From the NCBI GenBank assembly GCA_963697675.1, contig CAVOOW010000005.1, positions 434,001-498,000 on the forward strand: a stretch of 64,000 nucleotides of DNA, in the 5' to 3' direction. This document shows, in pieces, positions 8,609 to 18,788 of this stretch (positions are counted from its first letter, which is position 1; every line of letters begins with the position of its first letter). A model generated the notes under the pieces. That model saw only the letters and a list, made by a program, of their open reading frames with translations, did no database searches and was not told the origin of the DNA. This DNA comes from CAVOOW01 sp963697675. GTDB taxonomy: Bacteria; Actinomycetota; Actinomycetes; JACCUZ01. The translations under genes were made by a program, and so were the position numbers.

Positions 8609-8644
8609 TGTGACACATGTGATCAATGTGACTCGAGTGATCAG
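8609..8644. repeat. Four 9-bp tandem units (TGTGAnnnn), possible operator
   Basis: Units TGTGACACA, TGTGATCAA, TGTGACTCG and AGTGATCAG follow each other without spacing. They lie in the 168-bp gap between the hbd stop (8661) and the STAS start (8492), in front of the STAS gene. The half-site resembles the CRP/GlxR half-site TGTGA, but the units are direct rather than palindromic. Confidence 0.55.
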
Positions 8645-8660
8645 AGCGTTCGGCGAGCGG

Positions 8661-9515
8661 TCAGCTGTCGTAGGAGAAGAAGCCGCGCCCGGTCTTGCGG
8701 CCGAGGTCGCCGGCCGCGACCATCCGCGTCAGGATCTCGGGCGGGAAGAACTTCGCGTCGGCGGTCTCCTCGTAGATGTTCAGCGTGGCGTGGCGCAGGA
8801 TGTCGACGCCGGTCAGGTCCATGGTGGCCAGCGGGCCCATCGGGTGGCCGAACCCGAGCCGGCAGGCGGTGTCGATGTCCTCGGCGCTCGCAACGCCGCT
8901 CTCGACGAGGCGGATCGCTTCCATCGCCATGGCGCAGATGAGCCGCGTGGTCACGAAGCCCGCCACGTCACGGTTGACGACGACGCAGGTCTTGCCGAGC
9001 GCCTCGGCGAAACCGCGGGCCGCCGCCAGGGTCTCGTCGCTGGTCTTGAGCCCGCGGATCAGCTCGCAGAGCCCCATCATCGGGACGGGCGAGAAGAAGT
9101 GCGTGCCGACGACCGCCTCCGGGCGGGCGGTGACCGAGGCGATCGACGTGATGGGGATGGCGCTGGTGTTGCTCGCGAGCACGGCCCCGTCGCGGCAGAT
9201 CCGGTCGAGCTCGCGAAAGACCTCGTGCTTGACGTCGAGCTGCTCGAAGACGGCCTCGACGACCACGTCGGCGTCAGCGGCCGCGGCCAGGTCGGTCGTC
9301 GTCGTGATGCGGCCCAGCGCCGCATCCGCGTCACTGGCGGTCAGCCGCTCCTTGGCCACGAAGCGGTCGAGCGAGCGTTTTATGCCCTCCAGGCCGCGTT
9401 CGAGCGCTTCGTTCGTCACGTCGCGGAGCACCACCTCGTACCCTGCGGTCGCAGCCACCTGGGCGATGCCGGCGCCCATCAGTCCGGCCCCGACGACAGC
9501 GAGCTTGGTTGCCAT
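8661..9515 (-). CDS. hbd: 3-hydroxybutyryl-CoA dehydrogenase
   Basis: 284 aa, full-length single-domain-pair Hbd/FadB2 enzyme. The NAD-binding motif VVGAGLMGAGIAQ is at residues 7-19, with the family motifs NTSAIPITSI and HFFSPVPMMGL, and the C-terminal dimerisation domain ends in GRKTGRGFFSYD. GAGGAG lies 8 nt before the ATG at 9515, favouring it over the GTG at 9521. It reduces acetoacetyl-CoA or oxidises 3-hydroxybutyryl-CoA, feeding butyryl/crotonyl-CoA pools. It differs clearly from the copy at the left edge, so they are paralogues rather than a recent duplication. The gene divergent to it (9585) starts about 70 bp away. Confidence 0.92.
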   Translation of the reverse strand: MATKLAVVGAGLMGAGIAQVAATAGYEVVLRDVTNEALERGLEGIKRSLDRFVAKERLTASDADAALGRITTTTDLAAAADADVVVEAVFEQLDVKHEVFRELDRICRDGAVLASNTSAIPITSIASVTARPEAVVGTHFFSPVPMMGLCELIRGLKTSDETLAAARGFAEALGKTCVVVNRDVAGFVTTRLICAMAMEAIRLVESGVASAEDIDTACRLGFGHPMGPLATMDLTGVDILRHATLNIYEETADAKFFPPEILTRMVAAGDLGRKTGRGFFSYDS

Positions 9516-9584
9516 GCGCACGTCTCCTCAACTTGGTTGACCGCCGGGCGAGCCTAGCCGCGACCGATGCGAGACAATCGGGCC

Positions 9585-9896
9585 GTGCTCGACTGGCAAC
9601 ACCTGTTCCTCGCGGTGGCGGCGCTCGGCGTCCTGGTCATCCTGCTCCGTTGGACGTACGGCAGCGGTCGTCGTACCTCGCTCGTCGAACGCCGGCCGGA
9701 GGTCGGTCACAGCGACGAGTACGGGTTGCTCGTGGCCATCGCGGCCCCCAACACCTACATCGAGGCGGAGATGTCGGTCCGGCGGCTCGAGGACGCCGGC
9801 ATCCGCGTCACGCTCGTCACGACGGCGGACGGCCCGCGGGTGATGGTGTTCCGGGAGAACGAGTCGGTCGCCCGTCAGGTGCTCGCCGCCGGCTAA
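9585..9896 (+). CDS. Small membrane-anchored protein of unknown function
   Basis: 103 aa. One N-terminal hydrophobic segment (FLAVAALGVLVILL) is followed by a short basic stretch and a soluble domain of about 60 residues. It reads AAPNTYIEAEMSVRRLEDAG, then RVTLVTTADGPRVMVFREN. The beta-alpha-beta look and the motif L-E-x-A-G-I-x-V resemble small DUF2007-like signal-transducing domains, but I do not assign a family. GTG at 9585 has GACAAT 6 nt before it, suggesting a leaderless mRNA; an ATG at 9567 would add six residues. It is convergent with murA (20 bp between stops). Confidence 0.6.
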   Translation: MLDWQHLFLAVAALGVLVILLRWTYGSGRRTSLVERRPEVGHSDEYGLLVAIAAPNTYIEAEMSVRRLEDAGIRVTLVTTADGPRVMVFRENESVARQVLAAG

Positions 9897-9916
9897 GCAG
9901 GCCGAGCACAGTTGGC

Positions 9917-11221
9917 TCAGCCGGTGAACTCGGCGTCCGGGTCGGGTTCGCGGGACACGTCAGCGCCCAGCGCGCGCAGCTGCTCGTCGAAGCCCGGATA
10001 GCCGCGGTCGACGTGATAGATGTCGCTGACGTGTGTGACGCCGTCTGCCACCAGGCCGGCGAGGGTCAGGGCCGCACCTGCCCGGATGTCGCTCGCGCGT
10101 ACGGGCGCACCGGAAAGCCGTGGCAGCCCGCGGACGATGGCGTGGTGTCCATCGGTGCGCACGTTCGCGCCGAGGCGCATCAGCTCGTGCGCGAACACGA
10201 AGCGACCCTCGAAGATGTTCTCGGTGATCATGGCGGCGCCGTCGGCCACGGAGTTGAGCGCCATCATCACCGGCTGGAGGTCGGTTGCCAGCCCCGGATA
10301 GGGAAGTGTCACGGCGTCGATCGCCGTCGGTCGCCGATCCATGGACACCCGGAATCCGTCGTCGGTGCCCTCCACGACAGCCCCGGTGGCAGACAGCTTG
10401 TCGAGCGCGATCTCCAGGTGCTCGGGACGCGCATTGCGCACCGTGATGTCACCCCTGGTCATGGCTGCGGCGAACGCCCATGTGCCGGCGACGATGCGGT
10501 CCGGCACGATGACGTGGTCGGCCGGTGAGAGCCGGTCGACACCCTCGACGGTCAGCGTCGAGGTGCCGCCACCGTCGATCTTGGCCCCCATCTGCTCGAG
10601 CATCTGCACGAGGTCGACGATCTCGGGTTCCCGGGCCGCGTTGTCGATGACCGTGGTGCCGCGGGCCAGGACCGACGCCATGAGCACGTTCTCGGTGGCG
10701 CCGACGCTCGGGAAGTCGAGCCATACGGTCGCGCCGGTCAATCCCTGCGGTGCCTTGGCAAGGATGTAGCCGTGCTGGCTCTCGAGCTGGGCACCGAGCT
10801 TGGCGAGCCCAGCGATGTGGAAGTCGAGCGGCCGCGAGCCGATCTGGTCACCGCCCGGCATGGCCACCTCGGCCTCACCACATCGGGCGATCAGCGGACC
10901 CAGCACGCAGATCGACGCGCGGATGCGGCGCACGAGGTCATAGTCGGCCTGGTGCCCGATCACGGCCGGGACGTCGATGACGACCGTCGCCGCCTCGACG
11001 TCGTAGTCGACCTGGCAGCCCAGCCGGCGCAGCAGCTCGGACATCACCAACGTGTCGTAGATGCGCGGCACATCGGTCAGCGTGGTGCGCCCTTCGGCCA
11101 GCAGCGCGGCAGCCATCGTCTTGAGGACGCTGTTCTTCGCGCCCGTCACGCGCACCTCGCCGACCAGCCGCGCACCGCCGACGACCCGGAAGCGATCGGG
11201 TGGTGTCGGGTTTGCGTGCAT
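9917..11221 (-). CDS. murA: UDP-N-acetylglucosamine 1-carboxyvinyltransferase
   Basis: 434 aa; first committed step of peptidoglycan synthesis, adding enolpyruvate from PEP to UDP-GlcNAc in the cytoplasm. VTGAKNSVLKTMAAALLAEG at the N-terminus and the repeated inside-out alpha/beta fold are characteristic. The catalytic loop reads AMPGGDQIGSRPLD, with Asp125 where most bacteria have Cys115; this substitution is known from mycobacteria and confers intrinsic fosfomycin resistance. The frame stays open far upstream, but homology starts at the ATG at 11221, which has TACGAT 6 nt before it, a leaderless-type start. It is divergent from the adenosyltransferase gene. Confidence 0.95.
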   Translation of the reverse strand: MHANPTPPDRFRVVGGARLVGEVRVTGAKNSVLKTMAAALLAEGRTTLTDVPRIYDTLVMSELLRRLGCQVDYDVEAATVVIDVPAVIGHQADYDLVRRIRASICVLGPLIARCGEAEVAMPGGDQIGSRPLDFHIAGLAKLGAQLESQHGYILAKAPQGLTGATVWLDFPSVGATENVLMASVLARGTTVIDNAAREPEIVDLVQMLEQMGAKIDGGGTSTLTVEGVDRLSPADHVIVPDRIVAGTWAFAAAMTRGDITVRNARPEHLEIALDKLSATGAVVEGTDDGFRVSMDRRPTAIDAVTLPYPGLATDLQPVMMALNSVADGAAMITENIFEGRFVFAHELMRLGANVRTDGHHAIVRGLPRLSGAPVRASDIRAGAALTLAGLVADGVTHVSDIYHVDRGYPGFDEQLRALGADVSREPDPDAEFTG

Positions 11222-11227
11222 GGCGGC

Positions 11228-11265
11228 ATCGTAGGCGGCGGCATCCCGGAACGCCCCCGTAGGCT
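11228..11265. promoter_or_regulatory. Divergent leaderless promoters of murA and cobalamin adenosyltransferase
   Basis: TACGAT on the minus strand (11228-11233) is 6 nt from the murA ATG, and TAGGCT on the plus strand (11260-11265) is 7 nt from the adenosyltransferase ATG at 11273. The two -10 elements are 26 bp apart and each -35 region would fall over the other gene's start, so the promoters share space. Confidence 0.5.
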
Positions 11266-11272
11266 GGCCGTC

Positions 11273-11845
11273 ATGGTCAATCTCACTCGCATCTACACGC
11301 GGACCGGCGACGACGGCACCACCGGTTACGGCGGCCGCGGCCGGATCGCCAAGAACGACGTACGGCTGATCGCGTACGCCGAGTGTGACGAGGCCAACTC
11401 GGCGATCGGTGTCGCTGTCGCCGTGGGCGACCTCGACGACGACGTGCTGCGGGTGCTCACCCGCCTGCAGAACGACCTGTTCGACGTCGGTGCCGACCTG
11501 TGCACCCCGGTCGAGCCCGACCCCGCCTATCCCCCGCTGCGGGTCACGCAGGAGCAGATCGATGCCGTCGAGCGCGAGATCGACCACTTCAACGCCGACC
11601 TCGACCCGCTGCGGTCGTTCGTCCTTCCCGGCGGGAGTCTGGCGTCGGCGCAGCTGCATGTCGCGCGCACCGTCGTGCGTCGCGCGGAGCGGGCAACCTG
11701 GGTGGCGCTGGCCGAGCACTCGTCGTCGATGAACGCGCTGACGGCGAAGTACCTCAACCGGGCATCCGACCTGCTGTTCGTGCTGGCCCGCTTCGTCAAC
11801 CGCGAGCAGGGCGACGTGCTCTGGGTGCCGGGAGCCAACCGCTAG
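11273..11845 (+). CDS. Cob(I)yrinic acid a,c-diamide adenosyltransferase, PduO type
   Basis: 190 aa; transfers the adenosyl group of ATP to cob(I)alamin, making adenosylcobalamin, the cofactor of the mutase at 6093. The N-terminus IYTRTGDDGTTGYGGRG is the PduO-type ATP-binding motif, with DEANSAIG, QNDLFDVGADLCTP and the C-terminal RRAER plus LNRASDLLFVLAR. It starts at the ATG at 11273, directly downstream of a TAGGCT -10, consistent with leaderless translation. Mycobacterium tuberculosis keeps the same gene between DUF2550 and murA. A hairpin after the stop separates it from DUF2550, which converges on it. Confidence 0.93.
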   Translation: MVNLTRIYTRTGDDGTTGYGGRGRIAKNDVRLIAYAECDEANSAIGVAVAVGDLDDDVLRVLTRLQNDLFDVGADLCTPVEPDPAYPPLRVTQEQIDAVEREIDHFNADLDPLRSFVLPGGSLASAQLHVARTVVRRAERATWVALAEHSSSMNALTAKYLNRASDLLFVLARFVNREQGDVLWVPGANR

Positions 11846-11849
11846 CTCT

Positions 11850-11890
11850 TTGCGATCGTGAAGGACGAGGAACGAGTCCGATGATCGCAA
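11850..11890. terminator. Hairpin between convergent adenosyltransferase and DUF2550 genes
   Basis: TTGCGATC (11850-11857) pairs with GATCGCAA (11883-11890), and inner bases pair partly (GGACGAG with CGAGTCC). The stretch GATCGTGAAGGACGAG resembles the arm of the 691-795 repeat. It is probably a bidirectional terminator. Confidence 0.5.
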
Positions 11891-11907
11891 CAATCAACTT
11901 GCGCGTG

Positions 11908-12336
11908 CTACGCGGGCTGGCCGGGCGGCGCGGACTCGAGCCAGGCCAGAAATCCGGTCAGGGCGTCGGGACTCATCGCGAACTCGACGAAGCTCGTGTC
12001 ATGGCGGCACTTCACGACGACCGCTCCGGCGAGCAGGGAGAACACCTCGGGGCCAACCGGGGGCCGGCGCTCCAGGATCTCGAGGTCGCGCCGGGCGAGC
12101 ACTCGCCGCGGGCGCGCCGCATAGCTGAATACCCGGTACCACTCCAGGGAGTCCCCCGCATAGCGGCCGATGCCCAGTGCCCAGCCCTTGCCGTAGCCGC
12201 CGGGCCGCAGCCGCAGGCTGCAGTCGAACGTGCCACCGCTGCGCGTCAGCAACCGGCGCCGAAGAGCAAGCACCACGAGCCCGATCAAGACCACGACGAC
12301 CAGCGCGGCAAACACATCCAGCGCGCGAACGATCAC
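11908..12336 (-). CDS. DUF2550 family membrane-anchored protein
   Basis: 142 aa. One N-terminal transmembrane segment (residues 8-27, VFAALVVVVLIGLVVLAL) precedes a basic stretch and a soluble domain with GGTFDCSLRLRPGGYGKGWALG, the DUF2550 signature, shown here in part. The orthologue directly follows atpC in mycobacteria and other actinobacteria, as here (125 nt after atpC). It is therefore thought to be co-transcribed with the ATP synthase, but its function is unknown. The start is the GTG at 12336 with GGCAGG upstream. Confidence 0.83.
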   Translation of the reverse strand: MIVRALDVFAALVVVVLIGLVVLALRRRLLTRSGGTFDCSLRLRPGGYGKGWALGIGRYAGDSLEWYRVFSYAARPRRVLARRDLEILERRPPVGPEVFSLLAGAVVVKCRHDTSFVEFAMSPDALTGFLAWLESAPPGQPA

Positions 12337-12461
12337 GCGGGCCTGCCGTGCACAGCCACGGTGCTCACTCCTTGGGCACTGGGTTCAGCGCGCCAAGATT
12401 AGCGATCACTGCGCCGTGTGACCTCATCGGGGACATTTGCCGCTGACCGCCAGTCGTTCGG

Positions 12462-12851
12462 TCAGAGCGACTCACCGGCCGCCAGCAGGCGGGCCTCTGC
12501 GCGCGCCACCGCTTCCTCGGCGTGGGCGTCGTCGGAGGCCTGGGCTCGATCCAGCGACGCCCGCGCCCGCGAAACGTCGATCTCGTCGCCCAGCTCCGCT
12601 GTCTCAGCGAGGATGCGCACCACGTTGTCGTGGACCAGCAGGAAGCCGCCGTGCACGGCCGCGAGCGTCTTCGTCTCGTCATGGCGGATGTCGACCACGC
12701 CACCGGGCGCCAGGACTGAGAGGTGGTCCCAGTGGCCCGGCAGGATGCCGATCTCGCCGTCGACCGTTCTGGCTCGGATGAACGTCGCCTCGCCCGTGAA
12801 CACTTTCTTCTCGACCGAAACGACCTCGACGTCGAGCTTCTCGTCAGCCAC
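12462..12851 (-). CDS. atpC: F0F1 ATP synthase epsilon subunit
   Basis: 129 aa; part of the F1 central stalk, coupling rotation to catalysis and inhibiting ATP hydrolysis. The N-terminal beta-sandwich shows VEVVSVEKKVFTGEATFI, then GEIGILPGHWDHLSVLAPG. The C-terminal helical hairpin (SRARASLDRAQ ... AVARAEARLLA) is present. GTG at 12851 is chosen because AGGAG lies 7 nt before it; it follows the atpD stop by 2 nt. Last F1 gene of the operon. Confidence 0.93.
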   Translation of the reverse strand: MADEKLDVEVVSVEKKVFTGEATFIRARTVDGEIGILPGHWDHLSVLAPGGVVDIRHDETKTLAAVHGGFLLVHDNVVRILAETAELGDEIDVSRARASLDRAQASDDAHAEEAVARAEARLLAAGESL

Positions 12852-12853
12852 GC

Positions 12854-14308
<1,455 letters not shown>

Positions 14309-14338
14309 AGTGCTCTCACTTCCGTGCTGATAGTCGAG

Positions 14339-15232
14339 TCATTCTGAGCTTCCGGCCAGTGCCTCGGCACCACCGACGATCTCCATGATTTCCTGCGTGA
14401 TCTCTGCCTGCCGCGCGGCGTTGGCCGCCCGGGTCAAGCTCTTGACGAGCTCGTCCGCGTTGTCGCTCGCCGACTTCATCGCGCGCCTTCGCGACGCGGA
14501 CTCGGCGGCCGCCGACTGCAGCAACGCGTTCCAGATGCGGCTCTGCAGATAGCGGGGCAGCAACGCGTCGAGTACACCCTCGGCCGACGGCTCGAACTCG
14601 TAGAGGGGCATCGGTCCCTCGTAGTCCTCTGTCTCCTCCACGACCAGCGGCAGCAGGCGCACCGTCTTGGGTCGCTGGGAGATCATCGAGACGAACTCGG
14701 TGAACACGAGGTGGATCTCGTCGATGCCGCCGGCCTCCGAGCCGGTCAGGAAGGCATCGATCAACGTGTCCGCGATCTCGCGGGCGTTCTCGTACTGCGG
14801 CTGCTCGGAGAAGCCGGTCCAGCTCTCCCCCATCTCGCGGTTGCGGAACTTGTAGTAGGCCACACCCTTGCGGCCCACGACGTAGGGCACGGGGTCCATG
14901 CCCTCCTCGCGCAGCCGGACCGTGAGCTGCTCGGCGGACCGCAACGCGGTGCTGCTGTAGGCGCCGGCCAGGCCACGGTCGCTGGTGATCACCAGCACGG
15001 CCACCCGACCCGGGTTCTCCCGTTCGGTCGTGAGGATGTGCTCGGTGGAGGAGCTGCTCGCGACGATCGTCACCGTCTCGGTGATCGCTTCCGCGTAGGG
15101 CGACGACTCCTGGACGCGCAGCTGCGCCTTGGCGATGCGTGAGGTGGCGATGAGCTCCATCGCCTTGGTGATCTTCTTCGTGGACTGCACTGCGCTGATC
15201 CGACGGCGATAGACCCGGAGCTGGGCACCCAT
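14339..15232 (-). CDS. atpG: F0F1 ATP synthase gamma subunit
   Basis: 297 aa central rotor shaft. The N-terminal coiled-coil helix MGAQLRVYRRRISAVQSTKK and TKAMELIATSRIAKAQ, and the conserved C-terminal ASDNADELVKSLTRAANAAR plus QAEITQEIMEIVGGAEAL, are all present. It interacts with the alpha3beta3 ring and epsilon. ATG at 15232, preceded by AGGAGGTAGCAG. It lies between atpA and atpD, 30 nt from atpD. Confidence 0.96.
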   Translation of the reverse strand: MGAQLRVYRRRISAVQSTKKITKAMELIATSRIAKAQLRVQESSPYAEAITETVTIVASSSSTEHILTTERENPGRVAVLVITSDRGLAGAYSSTALRSAEQLTVRLREEGMDPVPYVVGRKGVAYYKFRNREMGESWTGFSEQPQYENAREIADTLIDAFLTGSEAGGIDEIHLVFTEFVSMISQRPKTVRLLPLVVEETEDYEGPMPLYEFEPSAEGVLDALLPRYLQSRIWNALLQSAAAESASRRRAMKSASDNADELVKSLTRAANAARQAEITQEIMEIVGGAEALAGSSE

Positions 15233-15282
15233 CTGCTACCTCCTTCCACACAGGCCGTTGATGCTGATGGCGTTGACGATGG

Positions 15283-16933
15283 TCACTTCGACGGCGGCTT
15301 CGGCTTGCGAACCTTGACCGACTCGCGCGCCTCGTCTTCCTTCCGGGCAGCCTCGGCCTCGGCTTCGTTGACCTCGGCCGTCTTCTCTCTCGAGTCGAAT
15401 GCCTTCTTGAACTCCTCGATCGCCTTCTGCAGCGACTCGATGTTGTCGTCCTCGAGCTTGCCGGTCTCGAGGATCCCCGCGTAGATCTCGGGCTTGTCCC
15501 GACCCAGGTGGTCGAGGAAGTCGGCCTCGAACCGGTGGATGTCGGCCACGGGGATGTCGTCGAGGGCACCCGTGGTGCCGGCCCAGATGGACACGACCTG
15601 CTGCTCGACCGGGAACGGTGCGAACTGCTGCTGCTTGAGCAGCTCGACCAGGCGGGCTCCGCGCTCGAGCGAACGCTTGGAGGCACGGTCGAGGTCGGAA
15701 CCGAATGCGGAGAACGCTTCCAGCTCGCGATACTGCGCCAGGTCGAGGCGCAGACGCCCGGACACCGAGCGCAGCGCCCGGACCTGCGCGGAACCGCCGA
15801 CACGCGACACGGACACGCCGACGTTGATGGCGGGTCGGACACCCGAGTTGAACAGGTCGGTCTCGAGGAAGATCTGACCGTCCGTGATCGAGATGACGTT
15901 GGTCGGGATGTAGGCCGAGATGTCGTTGCCCTTGGTCTCGATGATCGGCAGGCCGGTCAGCGACCCGCCGCCGAGCTCGTCCGAGAGCTTGGCGCAGCGC
16001 TCGAGCAACCGCGAGTGCAGGTAGAAGACGTCACCTGGGTAAGCCTCACGACCGGCCGGGCGGCGCAACAGCAAGGAGATGGCGCGGTAGGCCTCGGCCT
16101 GCTTGGACAGGTCATCGAAGATGATGAGGGAGTGCTCGCCCTTGTACATCCAGTACTGGCCGAGCGCCGAACCAGCGTACGGAGCCAGGTACTTGAAGGC
16201 GGCCGGGAACGACGCGGGCGCGCTGACCACGGTCGTGTAGGCCATCGCGCCGGCCTCTTCGAGGGTGTTGACGACCTCGCGGACCGTCGTGCCCTTCTGC
16301 CCGACGGCGACGTAGACGCACTTGACCTGCTTCTTCGGGTCGCCGCTCTTCCAGTTGTCGCGCTGGTTGATGATCGCGTCGAGGGCCACCGCCGTCTTGC
16401 CGGTCTGCCGGTCGCCGATGATCAGCTGCCGCTGCCCGCGACCGATGGCCGTCATGGCGTCGATCGCCTTGACGCCGGTCTGGAGCGGCTCCTTCACCGG
16501 CTGGCGCTCGACGACCGACGGTGCCTGGGTCTCCAGGACGCGGCGCTCGGTCGACTCGATGTCGCCCTTGCCGTCGAGCGGTCGCCCGAGCGGGTCGACG
16601 ACGCGGCCGAGGAAGCCGTCACCCACCGGGATGGAGAGGATCTGGCCCGTACGGCGCACCTCCTGGCCCTCGCGGATGTGCTCGGCGCTGCCGAGGATGA
16701 CGCAACCGATCTCGCGGACGTCGAGGTTCAGGGCGATGCCGAGGACGCCGTCGCCGAAGTCCAGCAGCTCGTTGGTCATCGTCGAGTGCAGGCCCTCGAC
16801 ACGCGCGATGCCGTCACCTGTGTCGATCGACACGACCGACCTCGGCCTCGTCGGCTTCGTCCGGCTCATAGCTGGAGACGAAGCGCTCGAGCGCGTCGCG
16901 GATCTCCTCCGGACGGATGGAAAGCTCCGTCAT
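15283..16933 (-). CDS. atpA: F0F1 ATP synthase alpha subunit, frame broken near N-terminus
   Basis: About 550 aa non-catalytic nucleotide-binding F1 subunit. Walker A GDRQTGKTAVALDAI, VYVAVGQKGTTV and the C-terminal domain are in the main frame (15283-16869). The true N-terminus, MTELSIRPEEIRDALERFV, is in a different frame starting at the ATG at 16933, which has a good family match. The frames join near 16835-16865 (within the sequence for EVG...SIDTGDG), consistent with one extra base. An intact gene of usual length (about 540-550) is expected. The C-terminal tail is rich in Lys and Glu. Confidence 0.93.
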
Positions 16934-17027
16934 CAGGTGTCCCTGCTCTCTCTGGTCGTCACTGGGTCTCTCTGCGGTTGTCTGCGTCTGAGGAGGTCCT
17001 TGCCATCAATTGGCCGTCAACCCGTCA

Positions 17028-17847
17028 TCACGCGGCGGGCCAAAGCGACATGCGGTGGGCGATGCTGCCGTCGAAGAGCACGTCGCCGACCCGCACGGTC
17101 AGGCCACCGACAAGGTCGGGGTCGAGCTCGACGTTGAGCGCGACGGGATGGCCGAGCCGCGACTCGAGCGAGGCGCGCGAGCCGCTCGTGCTGCTTGCTC
17201 GACAGCGGCACGGCGGTGCGCACCTGGGCGACGAGACGTTCACGCCTGGCCGCAGCCAACCGGCCGTACTCCTCGAGCCCTCGGTCGATGGTGCGGCCGC
17301 GCGGTCGCAGCACCACCTCGCGGACGAGGACCAGGGTGGCCGACCTGGACCTTGTCGCCCAGCAGCGCCGCGAGCAGCTCGGTCTTGCGGTCCGCGGGCA
17401 GCGAGGGGTCGGTCAGCGCGCGTCGGAGGGCCGGCTCGCGGTCGAGGATGCGGCCGAACCGGAACAGCTCGTCCTCGACCTCGTCGAGGACGTCCACCTG
17501 CTCGGCCATCGCGAACAGGGCCTGCGCGGCCAGCTCGTCGGCGGCGTCGACCAGATCCTTCGGCTTGCCCCACGAGGCCCGTGACGAGCGACGTCACGAT
17601 CTCGGACGACGGCGCGGACAGCCGTTCGGCGAACAGGTCCGCGGCGAGCCGCTCCCGACGATCGGGGTCAACGGCGGGGTCGCTGAGCATGCGTCGCAGC
17701 TGTGCGTTCTCGTCGAGCAGCTGCCACGACGGCGAACAGCTCCTCGCCGACCTGCTGCTTGGCGGCCGCGTCCAGCTTCGCCGCCGAGAGGACCGAGTCG
17801 AGCTTGTCGCGCACGAGGGCGAGCGACCCCCGGCTGACCCCTTGCAT
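17028..17847 (-). CDS. atpH: F0F1 ATP synthase delta subunit, several frame breaks
   Basis: About 272 aa peripheral-stalk subunit joining F1 to b. Fragments in order: MQGVSRGSLALVRDKLDSVL (17847 downward), DPDRRERLAADLFAERLSAP, MAEQVDVLDEVEDELFRFGR, LREVVLRPRGRTIDRGLEEY-like, and the C-terminal PVALNVELDPDLVGGLTVRV ending SLWPAA. They lie in alternating frames with about four to five breaks (near 17735, 17575, 17345, 17165). All expected segments are in the right order, so the gene is judged whole and the breaks sequencing errors. Length fits the Streptomyces-type delta rather than the mycobacterial b-delta fusion. The ATG overlaps the atpF stop as TGATG. Confidence 0.85.
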
Positions 17848-18405
17848 CAGCGCACGCCCTTGGCTTCGCTGGAGTCGAGGTCCTCGAGGAACCGGTCGAC
17901 GACGCGACTCTGCGTCGTGGTGTTCTCGCAGCGACTCACCGACGATGCGCTCGGCGAGCTCGGTCGCGAGCCGGCCGAGGTCTCCGCGCAGCGCGGCGAC
18001 GACCTGCTCTCGCTCTGCGGCGAGCTGCTCCTCGCCGCGGGCGCGCACGCGGTCGACCTCCTCTTGGGCCTTGTCTCTGAGCTCGTCGATGATCGCCCGG
18101 CCCTCGGCCCTCGCCTCCTCGCGGATGCGACTGGCGTCTGCCTTCGTCTGCTCCAGCAGCTCGCGGTACTCGGCCTCGGCGGCCTCGAGCCGCTCCTTGG
18201 CCTCGATGCTGTCCTTGATCTGCCGCTCGATGAAGTTCTGTCGATCGGTCATCGCCTTGTTCAGCGGCGGCAGGGCATACTTCTTCAGCAGGAAGAGCAG
18301 GATCGCGAAGGCGATGACCTCGGCGATGAACGTGGCGTTGGGCAGGATGGGGTTGTTGGTCTCCTCCTCGGCCGCCGCGAGAACGACTCCCGTCGCGAGA
18401 TGCAT
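17847..18405 (-). CDS. atpF: F0F1 ATP synthase b subunit, one frame break
   Basis: About 186 aa. One N-terminal membrane span (FIAEVIAFAILLFLLKKYAL) is followed by a long charged coiled coil (residues ~55-160), the typical b-subunit stator. Near 17930 the frame shifts by one extra base. The natural C-terminus, NTTTQSRVVDRFLEDLDS and onward to the TGA at 17847, is then read. The stop overlaps the atpH start, supporting this end. ATG at 18405, 8 nt after atpE. Confidence 0.92.
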
Positions 18406-18412
18406 CGACAGA

Positions 18413-18677
18413 CTACTTTCCGACGACGAACACGAAGACGATCATGAAGGCCAGGTTGATGAAGTACATGGCCTCGACCAGACCGACCGTCAGGAACAGG
18501 ATCGGGAAGAGCTGCGCGCTCGACTCCGGGCTGGCGGGCCACACCGGCGATGGTCTGAGCACCGGCGAGACCGTCACCGACGGCCGCACCGATAGCACCG
18601 CCACCCAGCAAGAGGCCGCCGCCGACGAGGGCCCCGGCCGTCTTGATGGCCGATACGAGTTCGGGATCTGCTGCCAC
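18413..18677 (-). CDS. atpE: F0F1 ATP synthase c subunit, one frame break
   Basis: About 88 aa proteolipid forming the proton-driven c-ring. Two hydrophobic helices are seen: AGALVGGGLLLGGGAIGAAV with the Gly-rich motif, and LFPILFLTVGLVEAMYFINL with the proton-carrying Glu (LVEAM). One extra base in a CCCGG run near 18531-18538 splits them into two frames; reading through gives GVARQPESSAQLF, the expected polar loop. Stop TAA-side end at 18413 after VFVVGK. Target family of bedaquiline in mycobacteria. Confidence 0.93.
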
Positions 18678-18788
18678 TTTTTCTCCTCGGTTGGGGGCTC
18701 CGGTGGAAGAGCCTCAGGTGCGGTGTCGCATTGTTCGCTGTGCGGTGTCGTCTGTGTCGTCGGTGTGGTGCGAACCGGCGCTCAGGGT

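Noticed and set aside
9917..11893. murA extended by more than 200 N-terminal residues
   Set aside because: The extension is antisense to the cobalamin adenosyltransferase gene; homology starts at 11221.
16870..16960. A separate short gene before atpA
   Set aside because: The sequence encodes the true N-terminus of atpA in a shifted frame.
17028..17847. atpH as a pseudogene
   Set aside because: All segments of the delta subunit are present in order and the gene is essential; neighbouring genes show the same one-base breaks, so error is more likely.
15508..18447. Very long plus-strand open frame opposite the atp operon
   Set aside because: Shadow of atpA, atpH and atpF on the other strand; composition is typical antisense of high-GC genes and no family is recognisable.
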